This document shows positions 1 to 9,400 of a stretch of 64,000 bases of DNA, piece after piece (the stretch's first letter is position 1; each line of letters opens with the position of its first letter). Source of the DNA: Clostridium sp. AM34-11AC (lineage in GTDB: Bacteria > Bacillota > Clostridia > Lachnospirales > Lachnospiraceae); assembly GCF_003435375.1 (NCBI RefSeq), contig NZ_QWGL01000019.1, positions 1 to 64,000 on the forward strand, given 5' to 3'. The notes beneath the pieces are model-generated. The model saw nothing but the letters and a program-made list of their open reading frames with translations, was not told where the DNA came from and did no database searches. The position numbers were made by a program, and so were the translations under genes.

Positions 1-80
1 AACAGATTCCTTTCCATTTTTTCCTTAAGTTTATGATGTTGCGCTCAGACCATGGGCTGGTATTTATTTATAAAACAATT

Positions 81-118
81 AAGGAGACGGCAATCAGTCG
101 TCTCCTTTCGTTATTTAG
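81..118. terminator. Rho-independent terminator after the P-loop protein gene
   Basis: A 9-bp perfect stem (AAGGAGACG at 81-89 pairing with CGTCTCCTT at 99-107) has a 9-nt loop. T-rich sequence lies on the plus-strand side, and the minus-strand side reads TTAATTGTTTT, so it could act in both directions. It sits about 40 bp past the stop of the minus-strand gene 154-1113. Confidence 0.7.
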
Positions 119-153
119 AATCATATTTTCTGCTTATCACATATACTTGACAC

Positions 154-1113
154 TTAAAATTCAATTCCGCGAATACTTTTCAAAATCGTCCTCTTATTTC
201 TCTCATGCAGATATGCCGCGTTAAGCTTTGCTTTCCTATACTGCAGATAACTGTCCTGCGTCCGATCTACAAGGACTTTTGTAAAGTACCTTTCCCAGCT
301 AAAATACTCTTTGCTGTCTATATATTTCTCTGGTTCTTCCAGCATGTTTTCAATGTCTTTCCCCTCAATCAATCCTGAACTCAATACCAGCCACTCAAAG
401 GATTCCGGCAAATACAGATGAATCCTCTTCTTTTTCCTCACAATTTCATATAACCGGTTCATCTCCGGTCCTATCGCGGCACCGTCAGCAATGACACAGA
501 CTTCTTTTTGCTCCAATCCGTTCAGCTTAAAGTAAATATTAGATTTTCCTTCTGCGCTCATACATTCCATATGTTTTTCTTTTGCGACAGCATAAAAAAA
601 ATCATAACCGGAATTTGAATCTTCCGTAATCAATATTTCCGGTTTCACCGGAACATTTTCCATATTGGAATAAATCTGATACATTTGCTGATACACTTTT
701 CTTGTATTCTGGTATTTTCCCGATGAATGCAAGCCATATATCTCTTCGACACTGTAAGGGAGATTATAAAGATTTTCTCTTGTAATCAGAACAACATAAT
801 TATCGGACTTGCATACAGCTGATGCAAACTCCTCTGTGTTCATAAACGCATTTTCTTCATCAATAAAGAAGATCGTTTTCTGTGAATTCTCAAGAATCAG
901 TTTCCAGGATGTTCCCTCCAGAATTCTGCATGGCACATCGCACTGAACATCGATTCCACTGGAATTCCCCAGATTTTCTGCCTGCCTTAACATATTGACC
1001 AGCGTAGTTTTCCCTGTCGCGCTATTGCCCTGAATAATCGTGATATTTCGTCTGATCTCCAGTTCATAGTGAAGCCGGTTATTCTGTACAATTACTTTAT
1101 ATTTTCCTTTCAT
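154..1113 (-). CDS. P-loop ATP-binding protein (AAA-like), partner of a DUF4869 protein
   Basis: A 319-residue protein with a Walker A motif, GNSATGKTT, near residues 29-37, preceded by a beta-strand-like ITIIQ. A hydrophobic strand ending in DEE (IFFIDEE) near residue 86 could be Walker B. The rest is hydrophilic with no membrane segment, so it is probably cytoplasmic. It starts 9 bp after the DUF4869 gene and is surely co-transcribed with it. This two-gene arrangement is, from memory, recurrent in Clostridia. The function is unknown; nucleotide binding is supported by the motif, and any mechanistic role would be a guess. Confidence 0.75.
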   Translation of the reverse strand: MKGKYKVIVQNNRLHYELEIRRNITIIQGNSATGKTTLVNMLRQAENLGNSSGIDVQCDVPCRILEGTSWKLILENSQKTIFFIDEENAFMNTEEFASAVCKSDNYVVLITRENLYNLPYSVEEIYGLHSSGKYQNTRKVYQQMYQIYSNMENVPVKPEILITEDSNSGYDFFYAVAKEKHMECMSAEGKSNIYFKLNGLEQKEVCVIADGAAIGPEMNRLYEIVRKKKRIHLYLPESFEWLVLSSGLIEGKDIENMLEEPEKYIDSKEYFSWERYFTKVLVDRTQDSYLQYRKAKLNAAYLHERNKRTILKSIRGIEF

Positions 1114-1122
1114 ACCTCTCTC

Positions 1123-1563
1123 CTACACATATTTCCCGGCGATTTCCGAAAACTTTTCCATGTCATAAACAATTTCACCCGTGTTCAGTATTTCGATCTC
1201 GAATTTTCCGTCTCCAAAATTCATGACATGACGAAGATTGACCGTGAGATCTTTCTTTTTCCCAATTTCCAGAATCCACTTCGCACAGTTGTTTCCACAT
1301 ACGGATATATTAAATATCTTCTGATTTTTATCAAATGCAAGCAGGATCAGGGTTTTCACACCACCTGACAATTCCTTTACTGAAACCGGTCCAAGAACAG
1401 GGCTGTCGATTAGTCTGGAGCTGATAACCTCCGACTGATCCACATCCTTAACCATCTCTTTTGTCAATGGATCTGTGATCCACTCATCTTCATACTGATT
1501 GTCAAAATATGTAGGCGGATGATAAATAACTCCACCCATGTTTCCGAGAAAGATTTTCAGCAT
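1123..1563 (-). CDS. DUF4869 domain-containing protein
   Basis: A 146-residue cytoplasmic protein. Its sequence matches what I recall of DUF4869: an N-terminal MLKIFLG strand, a YEDEWITDP segment, DSPVLGP near the middle, and CGNNCAKW (two cysteines four residues apart) followed by a short C-terminal beta-rich tail. The biochemical function is unknown. It is the first gene of a two-gene minus-strand operon with the P-loop protein at 154-1113. Three 9-bp repeats lie 85-126 bp upstream of its start and may be its operator. Confidence 0.75.
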   Translation of the reverse strand: MLKIFLGNMGGVIYHPPTYFDNQYEDEWITDPLTKEMVKDVDQSEVISSRLIDSPVLGPVSVKELSGGVKTLILLAFDKNQKIFNISVCGNNCAKWILEIGKKKDLTVNLRHVMNFGDGKFEIEILNTGEIVYDMEKFSEIAGKYV

Positions 1564-1892
1564 TCCTTTTTCACTCCAAATATTTCTATATGATTTCTAT
1601 TTTCTTGCCTACTGTTATCTTGTTCATATATAATGGCTAACTGCAGAATATCATACTATAAAGTATATCATACCTGCTTCATATCATACACATATTTTTA
1701 AGAACAAATTTCTTTCTATTCTTCACATTCCAAACAGGCAGGATCCTCTGACGCCACTATTTCACTGATTGCTGATCACTTACCCCAACTCCATAACAAA
1801 AAGCACCCACAGCGCCTCCAATATCCCACCTGTCTTCCTGACAGGGACATATCAAATGCACCATGAATGCTTTTTATCCATACAATTTCTAT
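1564..1892. other. Intergenic region upstream of the DUF4869 operon
   Basis: No coding sequence is recognisable in these 329 bp. They hold the AT-rich upstream region of the minus-strand DUF4869 gene, including the three-copy 9-mer array at 1648-1689. The rest shows nothing I can name. Confidence 0.6.
1648..1689. repeat. Three iteron-like copies of ATATCATAC
   Basis: Perfect copies of ATATCATAC begin at 1648, 1665 and 1681, with 17- and 16-bp spacing, about one and a half helical turns. They lie upstream of the minus-strand DUF4869/P-loop operon in an AT-rich stretch. Regular phasing suggests a cooperative regulator site, but no regulator is known and the low complexity of the region makes chance repetition possible. 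Confidence 0.45.
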
Positions 1893-3071
1893 TTATTTCG
1901 TATCAAATCTCGTAACCGCCATATGCACCAGATATGGGATCAGGATCACAGGGATCGCGAGGTATGCGAGGACGCTGTACGCACGCTGGATCAGGGTCAG
2001 GAGACCGAACTGGGCGATGGCGAAATCTACAATGCAGCAAATCAGGGCTGCAAAGATCTCGTGGCGGGAGATCTTTCTCTTAGGCGTTTCGCCTGTGTTT
2101 TTCACGGATTCTCCGGCCAAAACAGTTTTCTTTCTGTCAGCACATCCGGCTTCGATTCCGCTGCAGATCCTCCTCACCATCGCAGCCACCATATTGACCG
2201 CCGTGGAGACTGCCCCGAGAATAATAAGGACCGAGATCAGCGGTGTCATAAATGCCTTTCCGACACCATTCTGAACCATAAATAAAGTCGGAACGCTCTG
2301 GTTTTTCATCTCCGGGTTTTGGCAAACCGTCATGATTCCCAGAACTACCATAGTCATCATCAGCGTATTCACCACGAATCCGATCCCCATGCTTTTCACC
2401 GCGTCATCCGGTTTCTCGAAGGACTTCGCGTGCTGCACGAAAACAGCCACATTCGCTAACTGGAATGTTCCGTAGAGGAATGCAGAATACAGCGCTTTCC
2501 CGAAAGGAACCGGCTCCGCCTGCATTGCGGCTGCGGTCTCTTTGATCGCGCCGAAGCCTGCCGCGATGTTCGGAATATACACGATCAGTAGTCCCGCGAT
2601 GATGCAGACGGAAAGCACCGATGCCACTTTCCAGACAAGATCCGTTCCGAAGATCGCCACGATAAAAATAAACACACCGATCACAAACGTGCAGAGTAAA
2701 TACGGAAGTCCCGTGAGCGCAGACAGCGTCGCGCCGCCCGTCGCAAAGGCAACCGCCGGGGCCACGCACATCACACAGAGATACAGGATCTCAAACAGGT
2801 TGGAAAAGACTGGTGCAAACTTTCCGTAAAACGCGTTATTGTAGGACCGGTAATCGTGCACCTCATGTTTTCTCGCAAACCGCAGGCAGTAGGCAAAAAA
2901 CACTGTATTATAGAGCATCGCGGCCGCCGGCATGATCAGGCACCAGATCCCATAACGCACATAGTAACTGTAGATCTGCGCGCCGGAGGCAAAACCGCCG
3001 CCGAAATGAGTCGTAAACCACACAAACGCAACCCCTAAGATCATGGAACCGGCTTTATTTTTCTGTGTCAT
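1893..3071 (-). CDS. YkvI-family multi-pass membrane protein, putative transporter
   Basis: A 392-residue integral membrane protein with about ten hydrophobic segments. It opens with a glycine-rich helix (WFTTHFGGGFASGAQ) typical of the YkvI family, which resembles the APC/LeuT-fold secondary transporters. A short cytoplasmic loop rich in Lys and Arg lies near residues 310-330. The substrate is unknown. Its start codon overlaps the last 17 bp of the upstream dehydrogenase gene, so the two are translationally coupled. This hints that it could carry a substrate or product of that enzyme, which is inference from coupling alone. Confidence 0.75.
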   Translation of the reverse strand: MTQKNKAGSMILGVAFVWFTTHFGGGFASGAQIYSYYVRYGIWCLIMPAAAMLYNTVFFAYCLRFARKHEVHDYRSYNNAFYGKFAPVFSNLFEILYLCVMCVAPAVAFATGGATLSALTGLPYLLCTFVIGVFIFIVAIFGTDLVWKVASVLSVCIIAGLLIVYIPNIAAGFGAIKETAAAMQAEPVPFGKALYSAFLYGTFQLANVAVFVQHAKSFEKPDDAVKSMGIGFVVNTLMMTMVVLGIMTVCQNPEMKNQSVPTLFMVQNGVGKAFMTPLISVLIILGAVSTAVNMVAAMVRRICSGIEAGCADRKKTVLAGESVKNTGETPKRKISRHEIFAALICCIVDFAIAQFGLLTLIQRAYSVLAYLAIPVILIPYLVHMAVTRFDTK

Positions 3072-4170
3072 AGGCGTCCTTTCCTGCCCGTTCCTTTAAG
3101 CGGTCCATGGCATCTCTCAGCATTTCTTTTGTCACCCTGTACGGATAATGGGCAACATCGGACATCTCCGGGATTCGGTTCATGCTCTCCTCCCACTCGT
3201 CCTCTGTGATCTCGATCTCCTTTAGGGATACCGGAAGTCCGATTTCACGGTTCAGCTTATAGATCTTCTCAAACTCCTCTTCCTGTCTGTCCACAAGCAG
3301 TGCAAGGAGAACACCAAAGCCAACGACCTCCCCGTGAAGATGGCGTTTCTCGATCACCGGATAAGACGTCAGCGCGTAGAAGACCGCATGGGCAAGTCCG
3401 CTGTTGTAATCCGGAGTACAGTCCTTTGTGAGGAAGATAGACGCAATTCCCGTGGTGACAACGATGGCGAGGACCACCTGCTCCACATCGTAAGTGCAGA
3501 GCCCTTTCTGATGATCCGCATACGCCTTTACACCATACTCAAGAAGCGGCTGCAGACACATCTCACTGACCGCGACGCCTACCGCTGTGAAGTGCTCCAG
3601 ACGCTCGTCCCTGGATGAGATCTTCGCCTCATAATATTTTGCGTAAGTATCGCCAATTCCAGCCCACATGTATCTCGCCGGAGCTTTTGCGATGATCTCC
3701 GTATCAATGAAGGCGTGCATCGCCGGGCGGATAAAGAAGTGCGGTTTTAAGAATGTCCCGTCATCGTTGTACATGATGGAGACGGAGGTCGTCGCGGCGC
3801 AGTTGGAGGCGATGGTCGGGAATGTGAATACCGGCTTATCGTCCGTGATGCAGAGGCACTTTACGGTATCCAGCGCTTTTCCGCCGCCGACACCAAAGAC
3901 CATGTCTGCCTCGTGATAGACCTGCAGCGCCCGGAGCGCCTCCACAGTCTTGTAGGTACAGTCCTCCCCGAACAGTTCTTTTCCGATGATCGTGAGGTTC
4001 GTCTTATCCACAACCGCCTTGATCTTATCATAAGCCGCCTCCAGAGCCAGCTTTCCGCCGATCACCAGGACTGTCTTTCCGTAGGATTCGCAGACCGGAC
4101 CGATCTTATTGTAAATGGTATTTCCGATGGAATAGCTCGGAAGATGTACCTCATAATTCTCAAGCTTCAT
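3055..4170 (-). CDS. Iron-containing alcohol dehydrogenase family, glycerol-dehydrogenase-like
   Basis: A 371-residue NAD-dependent oxidoreductase of the GldA-like branch. The nucleotide-binding GGGKALD lies at 95-101. Metal ligands are visible as D174 (GIGDTYAKY), H261 (GLAHAVF) and H279 (RHLHGE), the usual Asp-His-His set. The start at 4170 is chosen because GGAGAAG lies just before that ATG; an in-frame upstream ATG at 4254 has no such site and would add a basic, non-conserved tail. The gene overlaps the YkvI-type gene. The substrate is probably glycerol, a diol or a related hydroxy compound, but the sequence does not settle it. Confidence 0.85.
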   Translation of the reverse strand: MKLENYEVHLPSYSIGNTIYNKIGPVCESYGKTVLVIGGKLALEAAYDKIKAVVDKTNLTIIGKELFGEDCTYKTVEALRALQVYHEADMVFGVGGGKALDTVKCLCITDDKPVFTFPTIASNCAATTSVSIMYNDDGTFLKPHFFIRPAMHAFIDTEIIAKAPARYMWAGIGDTYAKYYEAKISSRDERLEHFTAVGVAVSEMCLQPLLEYGVKAYADHQKGLCTYDVEQVVLAIVVTTGIASIFLTKDCTPDYNSGLAHAVFYALTSYPVIEKRHLHGEVVGFGVLLALLVDRQEEEFEKIYKLNREIGLPVSLKEIEITEDEWEESMNRIPEMSDVAHYPYRVTKEMLRDAMDRLKERAGKDAYDTEK

Positions 4171-4371
4171 GTATCTTCTCCTTCTTAACAAAAAATTCCC
4201 TCGATGTGATCGACTTTTCACTTTTCGACACCATAAATATCTCCGGGCGATCATGATCCGCCCGCTACATCACTATATCACTGTAAAGTTTCAAGTTGAT
4301 GGGGTTAGTATAGCATAGATCGTAAAAAAAGAATACCTTTTTTTCTGTGTATCCTAAAACTTCTCATCCCT

Positions 4372-4408
4372 GCACAAGATGTCAAAATCCTGCATAAGTT
4401 ATACTTTC
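4372..4408 (+). promoter_or_regulatory. Direct-repeat motif (period 20 bp) upstream of the GHKL kinase
   Basis: GCACAAGATGTCAAAAT starts at 4372 and a second, partial copy GCATAAG starts at 4392, exactly 20 bp later. The pair abuts the -35 region of the kinase promoter. The same motif, as two full copies with the same 20-bp period, occurs at 12590-12626 beside the promoter of the giant surface protein. Direct repeats of about two helical turns are typical of LytTR-type regulator sites; that assignment is inference. Confidence 0.5.
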
Positions 4409-4432
4409 AGAACAGTAAAACTTTGTTATAAT
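4404..4432 (+). promoter_or_regulatory. Sigma-A-type promoter of the GHKL kinase
   Basis: A perfect -10 TATAAT (4427-4432) lies 17 bp downstream of a poor -35 CTTTCA (4404-4409). A weak -35 with a direct repeat next to it is what an activator-dependent promoter would look like. Confidence 0.55.
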
Positions 4433-4465
4433 GGATCATATAGAAACGAGAGGAGGTTGTTGAGT

Positions 4466-5800
4466 ATGAACAGCCCATTCTGGTCCCTTGTCATGCGGTA
4501 TTTTCTGGAATTTTTTTCCATGGTGCCCTGTGCGGTTCTCTGCTTTCTTCCGGTTCAGGACCGGCTCCGCATAAAACCGCTGAATATTTTTCTCACCGGT
4601 ATCCCGCTCTCGATCCTCTGGGCTTTCGCCGGAGGCCTCGTCTGCGCAGACTTCGGGATTGCGAGAGACTTCTGGATCCTGCCGTCCTTTATCCTGTTTG
4701 CAGTATTCTTCCATCGGGTCTGTGATCTTGCCCTCTGGAAGCCGTTCAGTATCCTGCTCTCCGTCTGCGCGGTCTTCTCCTGTATCACAAACCTGACGCT
4801 CTTCGCGGATGCCCTCATTGACCGGACGAACACCTCCGGTCTGTTCACGCTTCCGGGCGCGGGGATCCACCTGCTGCTCTCCGTTCTCATCGTGGCCATC
4901 GTATGGTATCCGGCAACCCATGCCGCGAAATGGCTGGTGGACGATATCGAAATGGCGAAGATCTGGTATATATTCTGGGTATTCCCGGCAGCCTTCTTCC
5001 TGCTGAACCGCCTGATCCGTCCGCGCTACTATGAGACGCTCTACACGAACCGGGTCATGAAGTTTTATCCGATTTTAATTCTGGCGCTTCTGACCTTCCT
5101 CCTGCTCTTCTATTTTATGTTCTATCTGATGGCATCGGAGATGAACCAGAATACGAGACTTTTGAGGGAAAATGAGCTTCTGCAGCTCCAGAGTGCCCAG
5201 TACCGCAATCTCCAGCGCTCCATCGATGAGACGCGGATCGCCCGCCATGACCTCCGTCAGCATCTCACGGTGCTCTCGGGATACGCGGCGAACAAAGATC
5301 TTGACGCGATCTCAGACTATCTCGCGTCCTTCCGGAAACATATGATGCCGGAATGGCTGCCTGCTTACTGTGAAAATCAAGCTGTCAACGCGATCCTTAG
5401 CTACTACGCGCAGATTGCAGAAAAAGCCGGAACTGCTCTGGAGATCCAGGCACAGATGGAAAAAGAAATACCAGTTCCGGAGCCGGAATTCTGCGTGCTT
5501 TTGGGAAATTTACTAGAAAACGCGGTGGACGCATGTCGGGAAAACAATGAAAGCGGCGCGATCAAGGTCCATATCCGCCAGACCGCCACCTCCCTCATAG
5601 CCATCACGGTGGACAATCCCTGCAGAAATCCTCCAGTTCTTGAAGGAAAGCGTTTTCTCTCCACAAAGCACAGTGGCCCCGGCATAGGCACACAGTCCAT
5701 CCGGCTCATCGCTGAACGGCACCATGGAGATGCGCGGTTTGAATGGAAGAACGGGATGTTCTACGCATCGGTGATCTTAATTCCGTCTGCAGAATCATGA
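4466..5800 (+). CDS. GHKL-domain (AgrC/NatK-type) sensor histidine kinase
   Basis: A 444-residue membrane sensor. About six hydrophobic segments fill residues 5-225, followed by a coiled-coil-like stretch and the phosphoacceptor box RHDLRQHL, with the histidine near residue 261. The N box LLGNLLENAVDAC (near 345-357) and the glycine box KHSGPGIGTQSI (near 405-416) form the GHKL ATPase. The start at 4466 follows AGGAGG by 9 bp; an earlier ATG at 4379 lacks a ribosome binding site. Such kinases usually pair with a LytTR response regulator encoded next door, and often with a peptide pheromone gene. Neither is visible here, so it is an orphan in this window. Confidence 0.88.
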   Translation: MNSPFWSLVMRYFLEFFSMVPCAVLCFLPVQDRLRIKPLNIFLTGIPLSILWAFAGGLVCADFGIARDFWILPSFILFAVFFHRVCDLALWKPFSILLSVCAVFSCITNLTLFADALIDRTNTSGLFTLPGAGIHLLLSVLIVAIVWYPATHAAKWLVDDIEMAKIWYIFWVFPAAFFLLNRLIRPRYYETLYTNRVMKFYPILILALLTFLLLFYFMFYLMASEMNQNTRLLRENELLQLQSAQYRNLQRSIDETRIARHDLRQHLTVLSGYAANKDLDAISDYLASFRKHMMPEWLPAYCENQAVNAILSYYAQIAEKAGTALEIQAQMEKEIPVPEPEFCVLLGNLLENAVDACRENNESGAIKVHIRQTATSLIAITVDNPCRNPPVLEGKRFLSTKHSGPGIGTQSIRLIAERHHGDARFEWKNGMFYASVILIPSAES

Positions 5801-5859
5801 TAGAAATAGCAAAATATTTCCGGGCAATTTCGATCGTTCACTGTAATTTTTCAGACTTT

Positions 5860-5888
5860 TTTACTATCTCACATTAAAGTAGTAAAAT
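5860..5888 (+). promoter_or_regulatory. Promoter of the orphan T-box leader
   Basis: TTTACT (5860-5865) and TAAAAT (5883-5888) are separated by exactly 17 bp. Transcription would begin near 5895, immediately before the T-box stem I. Confidence 0.55.
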
Positions 5889-5892
5889 AATG

Positions 5893-6172
5893 CCGTAAAA
5901 AATCGAAATACGCGTAGACGGAGAATAGTAGGCTGCAGGATTCCCCACAGAGAGCCGTGGTTGCTGGGAGCACGGCGGGATGAAACAGTCCGAACTCGCT
6001 TCTGAGCGGTTCCGCTGAAATTGAACGGTAGGCGGAAACAGGTTCTCCCGTTACAGGGAAAGGGTATCCGGCCGGTACCCTGTAAAGCAACGTCTTCTAT
6101 GGACGAATCAGAGTGGTAACGCGGTGAAAATCATCGTCTCTTCATGCAGCAATGCATGGGGAGATTTTTTTT
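5893..6172 (+). ncRNA. T-box leader, probably leucine-specific, with no downstream gene
   Basis: Hallmarks are in the right order: an AGAGAG motif near 5949, the specifier-loop context GAACTCGCTTCTGAGC (5992-6007), and the T-box core AGAGTGGTAACGCGG (6110-6124). An intrinsic terminator follows, with stem arms 6137-6148 and 6153-6164 and eight T residues. Aligning the specifier loop to the family pattern gives codon CTC (5995-5997), leucine. The TGGT of the T-box bulge would pair with a tRNA ending ACCA, which fits tRNA-Leu. T-boxes normally sense uncharged tRNA and control a synthetase, biosynthetic or transport gene in cis. Here none follows on the plus strand for more than 6 kb. Confidence 0.85.
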
Positions 6173-6250
6173 CGCTTAAATATCGCATAAATGCCGGAAG
6201 TGAAGCGTATTATGGCTTCATTTCACACGAATTTCGATTGCAGAAAAAGA

Positions 6251-6294
6251 AAGATCCGCAGGTTCCCATTTTTAGGATCCTGCGGATCTTTTTT
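6251..6294. terminator. Strong bidirectional-looking terminator
   Basis: A 12-bp stem (AAGATCCGCAGG at 6251-6262 with CCTGCGGATCTT at 6279-6290) ends in a run of T. It would stop any T-box read-through transcript before it meets the opposing surface-protein gene. Confidence 0.75.
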
Positions 6295-6296
6295 AC

Positions 6297-6445
6297 TTCA
6301 TGTCGTAACGGTTCAGTGCCCTCACAGTTACGCGCAAAAATCCATTCCTAATCGGCTGTGCCGATAGGATTTTTGCCTTCTATTCTAAGTTTTCTTACGG
6401 TCAGCGCAGTAAATGCGCAGACCTACTGAACAGTTACTTCATGTC
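6297..6445. mobile_element. MITE-like element of 133 bp with 8-bp target duplication
   Basis: The 133-bp core (6305-6437) is bounded by 13-bp terminal inverted repeats, GTAACGGTTCAGT (6305-6317) and ACTGAACAGTTAC (6425-6437), with one mismatch. It is flanked on both sides by TTCATGTC (6297-6304 and 6438-6445), the expected footprint of a target-site duplication. It has no coding capacity. It ends directly against the stop codon of the giant surface protein. An internal stretch of about 41 bp recurs at 42301-42342. Confidence 0.6.
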
Positions 6446-9400
6446 TTAATTTTCTTTTGCTTCAAGTCCATCCCATGCACCGTCTTTGTCGACATAATAT
6501 CCATCCGGTGTCCTGGTTTCTTTGTACATGGAGCCAAGCGGCACAGCTCCGGATGTCTTTGACAAGTAGTACCATTTTCCATTGATGAACTGCCAACCTG
6601 TGAGCATCGCTCCGCTCGCCGGATCGAGATAATACCAGAAGCGTCCTGACTCATCGTAATACAAGCCAATCTGCATTCCGGTCTTCTCATTAAGCAGATA
6701 CCATTTTCCGCTTGCGCCATCGAACACCCAGCCGGTCTTCAGATAGCCGTCAGAACCGAAAGCCCACCATTTTCCGTCTTTCTGGATCCATCCCAGCTTT
6801 TCACCGTTCTGATCACTGGTCTTTTCTCCTGCCGGATAGGTGCCGTCCTTGAATTCGAACCACCAGCCCTTTTCATCGCGTTTCCAGGTTCCCTGTGCGT
6901 CATTTTCAGAAGAGCTGCTGTTAGAAACATTCTTTCCAAAGTTCGTTGCCGCCGGGTTCTTTGTGCTGCCGGAACCGCCGGAATTGTCGGAATCATCGGA
7001 TCCGCTGCTTGCTCTGCGGACTGCGTGAAGTGTTCCGTTCTCAAAGAGGATCTCGTAATTTCCAGATGTCAGACCGGACGGCAGAATCGAATAATCTCCT
7101 GCCGCGCTGTCTGGCGCGTATTCACAGGTAAACTGCAAGCTGCCGTTCAGCACATCCGCGGTATCTGTTCCCGCAAATCCTTCGTAGAGGACTTTGTACT
7201 CCGGAATCGCATCTCCGACTGTGACATTCTGATCCACTGCTTTTACGCTGAGCGGAGCTTTTTTGATCTCAAAGGAGAATGTCTGGTTTCCAGCCTCATA
7301 GTTCTTTCCGGCTTCCGTATGAACTTCCACCGTGTAGGTTCCGGCATTCATCGGCACTTCCGTTAAGATCTCGCTGCCCTTTTTGATCGTCACGGTCATG
7401 TTTCCATCACTGTCCGTCCATGCCTCCGGCGCGGTGTTTTTCGCGTCATAGACACGGTTTAACTGATCCAGATTCCGAAGTTCAAACTCTGGCTTCGCCT
7501 GGGATACGGTCAGTTTTCCTGGCTGATATGTGATCACATAGTTTCCATTTTCCGCTATAAGGCCGGACGGGATGATCTCGTACTCGTTCACATCGCTACC
7601 GTCTGCATAAGCGCACTCGTAGGAGAGTGTTCCGCCGAGGACTTCTGCGTTTTCTCCGTTTACGAAACCTTCGAACGTGCTGCTGTATACCGGCGGTTCG
7701 TCCTTATAGGTCACGTTTCTTGATTCTGCCGTCACAGTGAGCTGTGCCGGGGTGATCGCAACGGTTGCGGAGCCGCTTATGGTGTCAAAGTTTTTCTTTG
7801 TCACCGTGTAGTATACGGTATAGCTGCCTGTGTTCTTGTATACAGGGCTTTCTGTGAGCGTGCAGTTATCTTCGGACTCACCGTAAAGGATCTCACCGTC
7901 TCCAGCGTTTCCGGAAAGGGTGATCTTGATTCCGTGGGACTGTCCGTCGTAGATTCCTGTATATCCGGCTGCGTCGACGCCTGTGATCGAGGCATTTTTG
8001 ATCTCGATTTCAAAGCTGCCGGATACGGAATCATGGTTTGCTGCGGATGCAGTGTAGTATACCGTATAGATGCCGGCGTCGGTGAAGGCAGGAGCAGTTT
8101 TTAATGCCTGCGTTTCGTCTGCGGCCTGTTCTGCTGTGAGGCCATAGCGGAAGGTGATAGCCGTTCCACCGGTCGTACTTCCTGTTGCCGTGACTTTCGG
8201 CAACTGTTCCCTTCCATTGTAGGTCAATTCCATCATCTGCCGTACAGAAACATTCTTAATTTGGGCATTTTCGATCTTTGCACCGCTGCAGGAAACATTG
8301 GAAAGCTCACTCGTTGTAAGTTCATAGCGATCCGCAAATTTCGGATCCAATGTGATCTCTGTCACATTCACAGTATCTGTCCCGGAATCGCTGGAGGTCC
8401 ATTGGAAAGTTCCATTGGCCTTTAATTTCCCCGCATCCTCCGGTAGGATCGGTTTTCCGTCAGCAGAACTGAGCGTGAGCGTTCCCTCAGCGTTTGTATC
8501 TCCATCATAGGTCTTTGACTGAAGAGTGTTTACAGAAGGAACGAGCTGCGCTTTGGAGACTGTAAATGCGACCGGGGTTCTTTCCGCTTTCTTGTAATTC
8601 CGGCTCTGGCTTACGGTTGCCTTTACATACCAGAGTCCAGGTTTATTCTCTGCATTCCATTCCTTATATTCACCGTTTTCGGTACTACTGTAGGTGTATT
8701 TAATTTCTCCTGTGGTGTCCGCTGCCGTGAGCTCCGGCTTCGGTGTTTCTCCGTAGCGGATATCCGGGCATGTTACTGTGGAGATTGTGTTTGAAGCGCG
8801 ATAGATCTTTAAATCTGTCCCTATGCGTACAGGATTTTCCTGCGCTTCCACATTCTTTCCACCGCTGCTGGTAATTCCCATATAATAAGTTGCATATTCT
8901 TGATCCGGATCTGCATTGACCTCATAATGTCCTTCTGCATTTCTCGAAACCTTCTGGGTCAACTCTGCGTCACGATACAGTTCAAACCGGATCTCTCCAT
9001 AACCTGTCACCGTATGTCCGCCAACGGAATAAGCGTCCTTTATTCCCGGTTTAAGGTAGTCCTCTTCATCTTTTCCATAGTCGATGCTTGTTACAGTCTG
9101 AAACCAGTCAGGATTGAACGTGGCTTTCTTGATCGTTATCTCTCCAATCCGCAAATTTGTAACACGTTCAACTCCATTTTCACTATTGGTGCTTACATAG
9201 ATTCCATAGGTTCCTGCTGCCGCCGGAGCACCGATGAAATTATCAGCATCCTCTGCACCAACTTTTTCCTTATACTGAACAGCATCGATGCCAAACGATC
9301 CTTCTTTTCCCTCTACAGGTCGCACTTCTATCTCATGTATATCACCATTATGTGTATAGGTAAATTCAGTGGATCCAACTATCTGGAAATCATCCGTTGT

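Larger units (their letters stand above)
5801..6445. other. Gene-free region holding a T-box leader, a terminator and a MITE-like element
   Basis: This 645-bp stretch contains, in order, a plus-strand promoter, a full T-box leader with terminator (to 6172), a short spacer without a credible coding frame, a second strong terminator (6251-6294) and a 133-bp inverted-repeat element up to the stop codon of the giant surface protein. No protein gene can be supported. Confidence 0.7.

Noticed and set aside
6124..6351. Small coding sequence after the T-box (starts at 6124)
   Set aside because: The ATG lies inside the T-box core, no ribosome binding site is present, and the frame crosses two terminators.
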